From Chloroflexaceae bacterium (lineage in GTDB: Bacteria > Chloroflexota > Chloroflexia > Chloroflexales > Chloroflexaceae), in the NCBI GenBank assembly GCA_012033195.1, contig JAAUSQ010000003.1:1-55319 (forward strand): 55,319 bases of DNA. Direction: 5' to 3'. Position 1 is the first letter of the stretch. Each line of letters begins with the position of its first letter. Positions 36,774 through 44,947 of this stretch are shown one piece after another. A program made the position numbers and the translations under genes. Below the pieces are notes generated by a model that was not told the origin of the DNA, searched no databases, and saw nothing but the letters and a program-made list of their open reading frames with translations.

Positions 36774-39188
36774 TTATTCCTGTCGTACGATAATAATACG
36801 GGTAAGCCACAGCGAAAGCGCCGAAGCAGTGAGGTACAAATAAAAGAGGATGGTGACGCCGTGCAGCACGCGCCCGCGCTGCCAGAGCCAGTCGAGCACG
36901 GCAGCAGTAGCGATCACAAGCAGGGGGATTGCCACAAAGAAATGCTTATCAACCATGGAAATGGTATACGCCAGCGGAAGAAAGAGCAGCATCACGCCGT
37001 ACCAACCGGCGACCGCCGCCCACAGCACCACGGCATGAGTATCGGGGGGGGTATCGGCGGGCGCGGCTGGCTGCCCGATGCGGAAGCGCGAGAGCCAGCC
37101 CCAGATCAGATACACGGTTGCCAGCACGAGCGGCACAACAAGGCCGTATGTTTCGAGGCGCACGTGCCGCAGCAGATAGGCTCCCAGCGTGTCGCCAACC
37201 CTGCCGCTATCCTCGTGGCCTTCGGTGAACGCTTCGACAAAATAGGGTACGGTGCGCTCCAGTATGGGCGCAATGTACTGCCCGTAATAGATAAGCATCA
37301 CCAGTACTACCGCCGCCGCCACCGCCAGCCAGAGCGGGCGCAACGGGCGGGTCAGGTCGGGTAGCTTGCTGCGCCACGCCGCCAGCCACACTGCCAGCGA
37401 GAAGAGCACCAGGAACAGCCCGGTGAAGGCTCCCGCTACGGTATAAATGAGGAAGGCACCAAGCAACAGCCCGATCAGGCCGAAGAACGGCCCGCGTTGA
37501 TGCAGGCGCGGCCACACACTAACAAGCAGCGCTGTGACCACACAGGCCCACCACAGCCCGAAGGTAGTGGGGGCATTGCCCCACGAATGCAGCAGGAAGT
37601 TAACAGGCAGTACCGCCAGCAATGCCGCCGCCAGCAGTGCCCCACGCTGGCTCAGGCCGCCCCGCAGCGCCACCAGCCCGACAATCAGGATCCGGCTGGT
37701 ATCAACCAGCGCACTGAACATATTATTGGTGAACTCAAGCGACCACGGCGACAGCGCAAACAGCGTTGCAAACATATGGAAGTAGGGCGAGTAGGGGATG
37801 ACCGGACGATTGACCCCCCACTCGGCAACCGGCATGGTCGACTCGTTGAGCGGGCTATTGGTGCCATAGAGCAGCGGCAGTTGCCCATCGAGAATCCAGC
37901 GCACCCGCGCCATATGCCAGTGGACATCGATGGCGATAAAGTAGGGGTAGAGCATCCCAACCGCTTTGAGCCAGTAGCTTACAAAAAACAGCAGCAGAAT
38001 GGCATGGGTGAAGCGGGCCGATGGAAACACCCGCAGCAAGAGCCAGCGCAGCGCCACCAGCAGCAGCACACTCCACGCCACCAGACCAGCCACACCAGGC
38101 AGCATAAAGCTGGTCGGGAAGCGGTGGGCCGCCAGTGCCCACGCCAGCACGCCTATTACCAGCACAGCCCCAGCCGCTGCACCCCACACCGCCCTGGTCG
38201 GTTGCGGTGCGGCAGGCGGGTATAGTCCACGGAAGAGCACTACCAGACAGGCGTACAGGCCCAGCACGGTCGTCAGGCCCGCGAGCAGCACACCGCCGGG
38301 TGGTACTGGTTGGAGCGTACTTGTGACACCCGCAGGCGCAACCCGCACCCCTTCAACAAAGAGACCAAGCGGGCGCGGGTCGTCGTAGGTGTTCGAGCGC
38401 AGGGTGATCTCCAGGTCGCCGTTTGCCATCAACGAGGCGGGCACCAGCAAGCTCACACGCCGCAACTCGCCGTGGTCGGGCAGGTTCGCCAGCGCCGTAC
38501 CATTGGCATAGATTCGTGCTTCAACCGGTTGCCCGTTGGGGTGAGCCGCCACAATCGCCAGATCAACGCGCCAATCGCCGCGCCCCAAGCCGGGAAACAC
38601 GATCTGGCTTTCGTCGCGGCTCCAGCGATATGTGCGCGCCGGGGCAATCGTTGCCTGTTCTACAACACCAGGCGTCGGCTCCTGCCCACCGGTGAGCGCC
38701 GGACGCAACCGCAGCGTAAGGGTTGGCGCGGCGGCAAGCTCGGCAGGTACAAAGGCAGTGAAACGGTGGGAGCTACTGCCCGAAATACGCACAGGTACAT
38801 CGTTGACGGTGAGCGCCACCAGGCTGAGCGGACGGTCGGGCAGGTCGTCAAACGCTTCAATGGTGATGAGTTGATCACCGTTGCGCTCACCGGGAATCGT
38901 CAGCGCCTGAATATCGGCAGGCCAGGGCACCGTCTGCCCAACATTGATGGCATCAAGCTCGCGGGCGTGGAAGCCCTGCACATAGATAGAGTCGTAATAG
39001 TCACCCAGATCCACCTGCACGGTGGGGCGCACACTATAGGCGGCAATCAGCGCGAGCAGTGTCAGCAGCGCCAGCACCAGCGGCGGCCATGGTGCCGCCG
39101 CTCCCAGGCGTGGCAACGCCAGTGCGCGGGGTGGGCGCTGGGTAGCGGCAGATGGTAATGTACGGTCGGATGGCGCAGCGTGGGCCAT
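36774..39188 (-). CDS. large GT-C-like polytopic membrane protein
   Basis: The protein has 804 residues. It has an N-terminal membrane helix at about 35-52, then an extracellular beta-rich domain of about 230 residues (for example DYYDSIYVQGFHARELD). About twelve more helices follow. After the sixth there is a loop with IDVHWHMARVRWILDGQLPL and IPYSPYFHMFATLFALSP. This layout, with acidic/His residues in an outer loop, is that of membrane glycosyltransferases that use polyprenyl-linked sugars. No specific family name is offered. It has its own promoter and a ribosome-binding site (GAGGAA). Confidence 0.65.
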   Translation of the reverse strand: MAHAAPSDRTLPSAATQRPPRALALPRLGAAAPWPPLVLALLTLLALIAAYSVRPTVQVDLGDYYDSIYVQGFHARELDAINVGQTVPWPADIQALTIPGERNGDQLITIEAFDDLPDRPLSLVALTVNDVPVRISGSSSHRFTAFVPAELAAAPTLTLRLRPALTGGQEPTPGVVEQATIAPARTYRWSRDESQIVFPGLGRGDWRVDLAIVAAHPNGQPVEARIYANGTALANLPDHGELRRVSLLVPASLMANGDLEITLRSNTYDDPRPLGLFVEGVRVAPAGVTSTLQPVPPGGVLLAGLTTVLGLYACLVVLFRGLYPPAAPQPTRAVWGAAAGAVLVIGVLAWALAAHRFPTSFMLPGVAGLVAWSVLLLVALRWLLLRVFPSARFTHAILLLFFVSYWLKAVGMLYPYFIAIDVHWHMARVRWILDGQLPLLYGTNSPLNESTMPVAEWGVNRPVIPYSPYFHMFATLFALSPWSLEFTNNMFSALVDTSRILIVGLVALRGGLSQRGALLAAALLAVLPVNFLLHSWGNAPTTFGLWWACVVTALLVSVWPRLHQRGPFFGLIGLLLGAFLIYTVAGAFTGLFLVLFSLAVWLAAWRSKLPDLTRPLRPLWLAVAAAVVLVMLIYYGQYIAPILERTVPYFVEAFTEGHEDSGRVGDTLGAYLLRHVRLETYGLVVPLVLATVYLIWGWLSRFRIGQPAAPADTPPDTHAVVLWAAVAGWYGVMLLFLPLAYTISMVDKHFFVAIPLLVIATAAVLDWLWQRGRVLHGVTILFYLYLTASALSLWLTRIIIVRQE

Positions 39189-39258
39189 GCGAATTCCTCG
39201 TGAATTGGATTATACTGATAGTAACAGGCACGGTATAAGCATTTGCCTTCGATGGGCG

Positions 39259-39287
39259 ATTGTACCACGCCTTGTACAGATCGACAA
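39259..39287 (-). promoter_or_regulatory. sigma70-type promoter of the GT-C-like gene
   Basis: On the minus strand TTGTCG (39287-39282), 17 bp and TACAAT (39264-39259); ATG at 39188. Confidence 0.55.
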
Positions 39288-39389
39288 TGAGCGGTGGGTG
39301 AAAGGACGGTGGAGCGCGGCGTTGCTGGCAAAGTTTAAAAAAACTTCCAAAAGAAGCAACTCTATACCCGTTCTTTTACCGAACTCGAC

Positions 39390-39418
39390 TTGCACAACTT
39401 GGCAGCTTGTTGTACTAT
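39390..39418 (+). promoter_or_regulatory. candidate promoter of the UPF0158-like gene
   Basis: TTGCAC (39390-39395), 17 bp and TACTAT (39413-39418). The GTG start is at 39525. Confidence 0.45.
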
Positions 39419-39524
39419 CCACATGGAATTGTGGCTAAAGCAAACACTGCCACGAGTACGACGTGGAAGCGTCTTTGTGGTAAGTTTTTCAAAGCGCGTT
39501 GATTGAACGCACTGGGAGAAATCT

Positions 39525-39767
39525 GTGGCAACCTACGATCGTGAGCAGATTCGCGCTGCCCTGACCGAAGTTGATAATAGCTACAGCAATTACCTCGACC
39601 TGGAAACTGGTACCGTATTGCGTATCAACGACACCGACCCGAGTCAAGAAACCTTGCGTAACCAGCTATTTGAAGGGTACGGTGCACGCTACCGCTATAT
39701 TCCGGGGGGCAATCCAGGCGCAACCGATTCGGATGTGCAGATCTGGATTGAGGCTGAAGGTATTTAA
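39525..39767 (+). CDS. small UPF0158-like protein
   Basis: The protein has 80 residues, starting at a GTG behind GGGAGAAA. The N-terminal pattern DREQIRAALTEVDNSYSNY then YLDLETGTVLRIND resembles the first part of UPF0158 proteins. The usual C-terminal half is missing and is replaced by YRYIPGGNPGATDSDVQIW. It has no signal peptide or membrane segment. Its function is unknown. It is a single-gene unit with a hairpin after it. Confidence 0.65.
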   Translation: MATYDREQIRAALTEVDNSYSNYLDLETGTVLRINDTDPSQETLRNQLFEGYGARYRYIPGGNPGATDSDVQIWIEAEGI

Positions 39768-39795
39768 AAAACGTCCTGTACTCTACACATTGCCG

Positions 39796-39818
39796 GTGTG
39801 GGCAACGGCTGCCCACAC
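39796..39818 (+). terminator. hairpin after the UPF0158-like gene
   Basis: A perfect 9-bp stem (39796-39804 with 39810-39818) with a 5-nt loop, 29 bp after the stop. It has no long U-run. Confidence 0.5.
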
Positions 39819-39844
39819 AAGGATATTTGTGTGGTTCAACGATA

Positions 39845-39889
39845 AAGGGTAGTATACTGTCTGGCCTGTGCAACAGCTATACTACCCTT
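39845..39889. repeat. long inverted repeat between convergent genes
   Basis: Perfect 12-bp arms (39845-39856 and 39878-39889) extend inward by CTGT/ACAG with one bulge, giving about 16 paired bases and a short loop. It lies between two convergent genes and could be a bidirectional terminator, a transcript stabiliser or a protein-binding dyad. Confidence 0.6.
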
Positions 39890-39922
39890 GATTAACAGCC
39901 CTTGTCATCTGGCAAGCCGATA

Positions 39923-41260
39923 TCATTTCTCGTAAGGTTGCCCAATCGCCGCAGGTGGCGTGGCACGTCCGATCAAACCTGCCAAGACAATAATCGTTGT
40001 GACATAGGGCAGGATTTGCAGAAACTGCACCGGCAGGAGCCACCCGAACATTTGCACCTGAAGCAATTGGAAGCGGGTTGCAAGCGCTTCAGCGAAGCCA
40101 AACAGCATTGCCCCGCCAAATGCCCCGAAGGGGGTCCACTTCCCGAAGATCATGGCCGCCAGCGCAATAAAGCCCTTGCCCGCTGTCATACCATCATCGA
40201 AGTTGCCCACGGTTTCGAGCGAGAACCACGCCCCACCCAACCCGGCGATCAGGCCGCTGATGAACAGATTCAAGTAGCGCGTGCGGTAGACATTGATGCC
40301 GAGCGTATCGGCGGCACGCGGATTTTCACCGACGGCCCGCATACGCAGCCCCCAACGTGTTGAGAAGATGACGATATTGGTGACAATCACCAGAATGAAC
40401 ATGGCATAAAAAATCGGCTTGCCCGAAAACAGAATGTCGCCCATAATCGGTATCTCGCTCAGCACAGGAATAGGGATTTCAGGCAGCGTCACGCGCCCAC
40501 CCTGCGCGTCAACCAGATAAACCCGCCGCAGATAGCCAGTCATACCAATTGCCAGAATGTTGATCACGGTGCCGCTAATAATCTGGTCGGTGCGAAAGTT
40601 GATCGAAAGCAGGCCATGCAGCAGGGCCGCCAATCCCCCCAGCAGCATCGCTGCCAGCACGCCGATGCCAATTGGCAAGAAACAGAACAGCGGTCGCACA
40701 TCCGAGGCACGGCACACATCGACCGTTTGCCCAAAGGCTGCCGCAATGCTTTCGGCAAACACAATATCGACAAAAACAAAGGCCGCAAAGCCAAACGCCG
40801 CACCAATCAGCATCATGCCTTCAATGGCAATATTCACAATGCCCGAACGCTCGGCATAGATGCCCGCCAGCGCCCCAAGTACCAGCGGCGTACCAAGCCG
40901 CAAAGTCTCTGCAATCATCGTGGAGGCGTTGGTTTGGGTGCCAGCAGCAGCGGCTATCAGCACAGCGGGAATGATCAGCAACCCGCTCAGCCAGAGCAGC
41001 GGCGTTGCCACCCGTTCCAGTGGCCGGAAAAACCCCAGTACCCCGCTTGCAAGATACAGTGCGCCGATCAGTAACATCGTGGGAACGGTTGGAAAGTCGA
41101 GGGCGGGTGCCTGCGGCCCGATCCCAAACGAGAGGCGCGAGATTTCGGCTTCGGGCGCACCAACCAATGGGAGATACCCGAACATGATGAGGATACCAAC
41201 AAAGAGGAAAAAACCCGCAATCACCAGACGACGGGTGCCACCAGTAGGGCGCACGGTCAT
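39923..41260 (-). CDS. ABC transporter permease, nucleoside/simple-sugar type
   Basis: About 445 residues. The N-terminal 120 residues carry three to four extra helices. The conserved permease domain then starts at AGIYAERSGIVNIAIEGMML, with LRMRAVGENPRAADTLGINV and AGKGFIALAAMIFGKWTPFGA further on. This is the BmpA-linked branch that imports nucleosides or simple sugars. The usual length is about 310, so the N-terminal extension is unusual. The start at 41260 follows GGAAAGGAAACA. Its partners (second permease, ATPase, BmpA lipoprotein) are not in the window; the gene upstream is a tRNA on the other strand. Confidence 0.85.
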   Translation of the reverse strand: MTVRPTGGTRRLVIAGFFLFVGILIMFGYLPLVGAPEAEISRLSFGIGPQAPALDFPTVPTMLLIGALYLASGVLGFFRPLERVATPLLWLSGLLIIPAVLIAAAAGTQTNASTMIAETLRLGTPLVLGALAGIYAERSGIVNIAIEGMMLIGAAFGFAAFVFVDIVFAESIAAAFGQTVDVCRASDVRPLFCFLPIGIGVLAAMLLGGLAALLHGLLSINFRTDQIISGTVINILAIGMTGYLRRVYLVDAQGGRVTLPEIPIPVLSEIPIMGDILFSGKPIFYAMFILVIVTNIVIFSTRWGLRMRAVGENPRAADTLGINVYRTRYLNLFISGLIAGLGGAWFSLETVGNFDDGMTAGKGFIALAAMIFGKWTPFGAFGGAMLFGFAEALATRFQLLQVQMFGWLLPVQFLQILPYVTTIIVLAGLIGRATPPAAIGQPYEK

Positions 41261-41426
41261 ACCCTGTTTCCTTTCCATGCCAGATCTATCTGGTGCTGCT
41301 ACTACGCGGCAGCAAGGCCGCGTGTAGTGCATGTGGATGGGTTAATGTGTCAATATGTATCATACCATATCACAGCAGCTCGCTTGATGACATGGTACAA
41401 AAATACAAAATTTGTATATAATCGTC

Positions 41427-41455
41427 TTGCAATGTGTTGGAGAATGTGCTATACT
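41427..41455 (+). promoter_or_regulatory. promoter of tRNA-Gly (and probably rplY)
   Basis: TTGCAA (41427-41432), 17 bp and TATACT (41450-41455); the mature tRNA starts at 41472. A 15-bp palindrome (41403-41417) lies just upstream. Confidence 0.7.
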
Positions 41456-41471
41456 CTCCAAAGTGCCGTAC

Positions 41472-41547
41472 GCGGGAGTAGCTCAGTTGGTAGAGCGACA
41501 CCTTGCCAAGGTGTAGGTCGCGGGTTCGAACCCCGTCTCCCGCTCCA
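41472..41547 (+). tRNA. tRNA-Gly (anticodon GCC)
   Basis: 76 nt with a complete cloverleaf. The acceptor stem is GCGGGAG/CTCCCGC, the D arm GCTC...GAGC, and the anticodon arm ACACC-TTGCCAA-GGTGT with GCC. The T arm is GCGGG-TTCGAAC-CCCGT, and a CCA end is encoded in the DNA. Confidence 0.97.
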
Positions 41548-41589
41548 TTGTGAGCACAGCACGTGACCCGAAATAGTGACAGGGCACCG

Positions 41590-41613
41590 CCGACGTTTGT
41601 ACGTCGGTTTTTT
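41590..41613 (+). terminator. terminator between tRNA-Gly and rplY
   Basis: A 7-bp stem (41590-41596 with 41601-41607), loop TTGT and six T. No separate promoter was seen between it and rplY, so partial read-through from the tRNA promoter is likely. Confidence 0.8.
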
Positions 41614-41663
41614 ATGTAATGAAGTGACAAGAGCACGCTGCCCTCAGGAGACAAAACGCTGTT

Positions 41664-42245
41664 ATGACAACGCCTATTCTTTTGGAAGCACGACCACGCG
41701 AGGTGCTTGGCAAAAAAGTCAGCACCCTGCGCAAGCAAGGCATTCTGCCTGCCACCGTCTATGGCAAGAACGTCGAACCGATTGCTATTCAGATTGACGA
41801 GCGTGCGTTTGCCAACACCTTCCGCAAGGTGGGTACAGCCGTGCTGGTCGATTTGCACATTGCTGGTCACGACCCGATCCAGGCTTTTATTCATACCATT
41901 CAGCGCCACCCGGTGAGCCGCAACGTTGTGCACGCTGACTTCCGCGCCGTCAACCTCAACGAGGAGACCCGCGCTGATGTGCCAGTTGGTCTGGTGGGGA
42001 TGTCGTCCGTGGTGGCCCGTGGTGATGCGATTGTAAACCAGACCCTCTATGCAGTGCGGGTACGCGCCAAGCCAACCGATATGCCGCCGCGTGTGGATGT
42101 GGATATGAGCAAGGTGGAACGTCTGGGTCAGCCGGTGTATGTACGTAACCTCGCGCTGAGCGATGTTTACACCATTGAAACACCCGGCGATACAATTATC
42201 GTTTCGCTGACTGGTATCAAGCGCCGTGGCCCCGGTGGTGCCTAG
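41664..42245 (+). CDS. rplY: 50S ribosomal protein L25 (general stress protein Ctc form)
   Basis: The protein has 193 residues, the long form with the N-terminal 5S rRNA-binding domain (RPREVLGKKVSTLRKQGILP, TVYGKNVEP) and the C-terminal TL5/Ctc beta domain (VPVGLVGMSSVVARGDAIV, VDVDMSKVERLGQPVYV). It binds 5S rRNA in the large subunit. It lies downstream of tRNA-Gly and ends at a strong terminator. A long antisense frame over it is a shadow. Confidence 0.95.
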   Translation: MTTPILLEARPREVLGKKVSTLRKQGILPATVYGKNVEPIAIQIDERAFANTFRKVGTAVLVDLHIAGHDPIQAFIHTIQRHPVSRNVVHADFRAVNLNEETRADVPVGLVGMSSVVARGDAIVNQTLYAVRVRAKPTDMPPRVDVDMSKVERLGQPVYVRNLALSDVYTIETPGDTIIVSLTGIKRRGPGGA

Positions 42246-42295
42246 GACACGTGTCGCGCTGTTTGCCCGAAATGCAGGTCTAACGATCAACGATG

Positions 42296-42323
42296 CCCGG
42301 TCAGCAATGGCCGGGTCTTTTTT
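42296..42323 (+). terminator. rho-independent terminator of rplY
   Basis: An 8-bp stem (42296-42303 with 42308-42315) with a GCAA tetraloop is followed by TCTTTTTT. Confidence 0.88.
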
Positions 42324-42349
42324 GTGCAAACAGATCGCTCGCTGGCGGG

Positions 42350-42811
42350 CTACCACAGTCCGGCAGCCATGCCAAAGAAGTAGACCAGTGTTAATGCACC
42401 TGCGCTCACCATCACCCACTGCAATTTCATAGCGCGTTGCAACGTTGTGCGTGCCTGCGCCGAGAGGTCGGGGCGCTGTAAAATGCTGGACGAGAAGATC
42501 CACAGGCCAATGCCGAGGCTGATTGCGCCGAGTGAGGGAATGCCCCACAGAAAGCCTTCGATCCACAAATTCAAGCGTGAGCCAATCACCCCGGCAAAGA
42601 GCAACGTGAGGCTGATCACCATTGTGATAGGGGTGCGCCGCGCCAGGGTATAGGCAAATTGATCGGCTGAGCGAAGCCGGACCGACCAGCCTTCGATCAC
42701 CTTTGCCATCTGGTGCACCTGCCCACCCATTGTGGCAGCCTCTTCGGGTGAGGGGGCCGCCGTTCGTGTAATCGGCTCGTGATGATCCCGCATGATATTA
42801 TGTTCCGACAT
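42350..42811 (-). CDS. three-helix membrane protein of unknown function
   Basis: The protein has 153 residues, starting at ATG 42811 behind GGAAAGGA. A charged N-terminal half of about 65 residues (EHNIMRDHHEPITRTAAPSP...) is followed by three hydrophobic helices (ITMVISLTLLFAGVIG, GIPSLGAISLGIGLWIF, VMVSAGALTLVYFFGMAAGL). No family recognised. Its start overlaps the end of the upstream glycosyltransferase by 14 bp, so translation is probably coupled and the two may act together. Confidence 0.65.
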   Translation of the reverse strand: MSEHNIMRDHHEPITRTAAPSPEEAATMGGQVHQMAKVIEGWSVRLRSADQFAYTLARRTPITMVISLTLLFAGVIGSRLNLWIEGFLWGIPSLGAISLGIGLWIFSSSILQRPDLSAQARTTLQRAMKLQWVMVSAGALTLVYFFGMAAGLW

Positions 42812-43959
42812 ATGTTCGTCCTTTCCAAGTAACACCGCGCCCGCTTGTTACATACCATACACTGCGTAAGAGAATAAGACCATAGCACACCATCCCAATG
42901 GGCCATAGGAGGCCATATGCTACAGGGAGTCGGTATAGTCGATGGAGCATCAGTCCCCAGCAGGCGAGTGCGCCTACCAGCGTGATACCTGCCTGAAGTA
43001 GCACGATCCATGCTAGTGGTGCGCCCGACAGCGTCAGCCACAAGCCCGACAGCGCCAGCCAGAAGGGGCCAAGCGCCAGCAGGTATTGATAGCTTCCGCC
43101 CAGCAGCGAACGTCTGCCGCCACTCCGAAAGCCTGCAACTGCATTTTTTGGTTAGCCCCTCCAGCACCTCGCGCCCATTGGTATACATTCGCACCCGGAT
43201 ATACTGGTCGGCCATTGCCACGCCGACGGCAGCACCAGCGGCACGCAGACGTTGCGCCAGCAAGACATCTTCCAGCACATCGCCGCGTACTGCACCGTGG
43301 CCCCCGATGGCGTTATAGGTGCTGCGGCGTACCAGCAAACACTGCCCATTGGCAAACACAGCGCCAGGTTGGGCGGCGGGTGCGTTGGCCTGCTGAAATG
43401 GGAAAGTCGCCCGAATCATCGTTCGGAACGCAGGCAGAATAGCCTGCTCCCAGAATGTGTCCAGTTCGAGGAACGGGAACACGCTCAGCAGATCGAGGCG
43501 CTGCTGTTGTACGTGGGTCAGCAGGGCCGCCAGCAGTTCGGGCGCGGCGGCGGTATCGGCATCCAGAAAAAGCAGCCACTCACCCCGCGCTACTGCCGCT
43601 GCCCGCTGACATGCAAAGGCTTTGCCCGTCCAGCCTTCGGGCAGGGCTTCGCCATGCAGAACGCGCAGGTGGGGGTGGTGTGCGGCGTAGCGAGCCAGAA
43701 TTGCGGGCGTTGCATCAGTTGAGCCATCGTCAACCACAATCACCTCATATGATGGGTAACGCTGGCGCAGCGCACCTTCGACACAGCGTGCAATGCCGCG
43801 CTCTTCGTTGCGGGCGGGTATCAGGATCGAAACCACGGGTACGGCACCAACCGCATCGGCGGGAGCCACCAGGGAGGGCAGGCGACCTGACCGCCAGTAT
43901 TCATATAGGAGGCCAGCCAGCACCAGAAGTGCTGCTGTGCTTGTACAAACAATAAGCAT
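42798..43959 (-). CDS. family 2 glycosyltransferase, carotenoid glycosyltransferase-like (one frameshift)
   Basis: About 386 residues: an N-terminal helix, a GT2 catalytic domain, and a C-terminal membrane domain. The catalytic domain has VVSILIPARNEERGIARCVE, VIVVDDGSTDAT, LLFLDADTAAAPEL and HGAVRGDVLEDVLLAQRL. The membrane domain includes LAWIVLLQAGITLVGALACW. The frame shifts at the A6 run (T6 at 43144-43149 on the plus strand). Dropping one A gives LTKNAVAGFRSG and restores the C-terminus. The layout fits CrtQ/CruC-type enzymes that glucosylate carotenoids, and CruC acts on the gamma-carotene derivatives of Chloroflexaceae and green sulfur bacteria. The gene sits beside bchJ-bchE. The specific CruC assignment is inference. 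Confidence 0.75.
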
Positions 43960-44319
43960 AGCTGAATTGAGAACGGCTTGCTGCCGTCGTATCTACATCG
44001 TAAACGCTTACTGTTTATTGTAGGGAGAAAGCAAGCGGGTGTCAAAAACTTTGCCCTGCCGGACACGCTGCCGCTGTTTGCTCCGTTGTTCTTCGTGAAG
44101 AAATGATCGTTTCGGGTTAGCTTAGTTTCGCCCCGTGTATAAATGTTGCATGCTACGATAGACCATAACCAGATGCGCGAGGCAGGGGACAAATACCACA
44201 CCTGACAAGTTCTAAGCAACTTCATGTGTAGTACCAACTCTGCGATACAGGCAGCCAGTGCAGCATCGCTTGCCATCGGTACGAGGACTGGCGGTCGTGT
44301 GAAGGGAAAGCAATACGCA
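43960..44319. other. divergent region between the glycosyltransferase and bchJ
   Basis: It contains the minus-strand promoter at 44017-44045. No strong plus-strand promoter was seen for bchJ. An in-frame extension of bchJ to 44224 reads as non-conserved sequence and was not used. Confidence 0.4.
44017..44045 (-). promoter_or_regulatory. sigma70-type promoter of the carotenoid-type glycosyltransferase
   Basis: On the minus strand TTGACA (44045-44040), 17 bp and TACAAT (44022-44017). The start codon is at 43959. Confidence 0.72.
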
Positions 44320-44925
44320 ATGATAGCAGCGAGCGCCAGGATCGGGCCAAACGCAATTATCCAGACGGTGGACGCTATGCAGCAGCGCTACGGTGAGGCC
44401 ACCGCTCGCCAGATGCTTTGCCAGAGCGGGCAGCCGGTGCTGGCCGCCTTTGCCGAGCATTTACCAGGGGAGATGGTTGATGAGCAGGCGTTTTATCTGC
44501 TGGTGCAGCACCTGATGGTCACTATCGGGGGCACTGCCGCCGCCGAACTGCTCGGGCATGCGGGCCGCCAAACCGCCGACTACTTGCTGGTCCATCGTAT
44601 TCCGTACCCTTTCCAACGCATCATAAAACCACTCCCGCCGCGTGTGGGGTTGTGGCTGTTGCTGCAGGCAATCCGACAACACGCCTGGACATTTGTTGGC
44701 AGCGGTACCTTCCGCTTTGTGTGTCTCAACCCTACTCGTCCGCCAACCCTTGATCTTACCTATGCGCCGACGGTGCCCGTGCTCGCAAGCCATTTTTATG
44801 GCGGTACATTTGCACGGCTCTTTGCAGTCCTGATTAATCCGCACAGCAACCTGGAACCTCAGATAGAACATGAACACGATGGCAACGGTGCCGGATACTT
44901 GCGATTTCGCTATACGTTGAGATGA
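44320..44925 (+). CDS. bchJ: BchJ, V4R-domain bacteriochlorophyll biosynthesis protein
   Basis: About 201 residues. The pattern [56 protein letters not shown] and then [17 protein letters not shown] is that of BchJ. The last part is the V4R (4-vinyl reductase) domain. BchJ was first named a 4-vinyl reductase; later work in other phototrophs suggests that it helps substrate delivery, and BciA/BciB do the reduction. ATG 44320 was chosen; a GTG at 44299 is also possible. bchE follows after 22 bp. Confidence 0.88.
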   Translation: MIAASARIGPNAIIQTVDAMQQRYGEATARQMLCQSGQPVLAAFAEHLPGEMVDEQAFYLLVQHLMVTIGGTAAAELLGHAGRQTADYLLVHRIPYPFQRIIKPLPPRVGLWLLLQAIRQHAWTFVGSGTFRFVCLNPTRPPTLDLTYAPTVPVLASHFYGGTFARLFAVLINPHSNLEPQIEHEHDGNGAGYLRFRYTLR

Positions 44926-44947
44926 AACGGAAATAAAGGAGCACACC

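Larger units (their letters stand above)
39189..39524. other. divergent intergenic region with two promoters
   Basis: This stretch holds the minus-strand promoter of the GT-C-like gene (39259-39287) and the plus-strand promoter of the small UPF0158-like gene (39390-39418). No other gene was seen. Confidence 0.5.

Noticed and set aside
41370-42566. A 398-codon minus-strand frame over tRNA-Gly and rplY
   Set aside because: It runs antisense through a tRNA and a conserved ribosomal protein; its composition is typical of a shadow frame.
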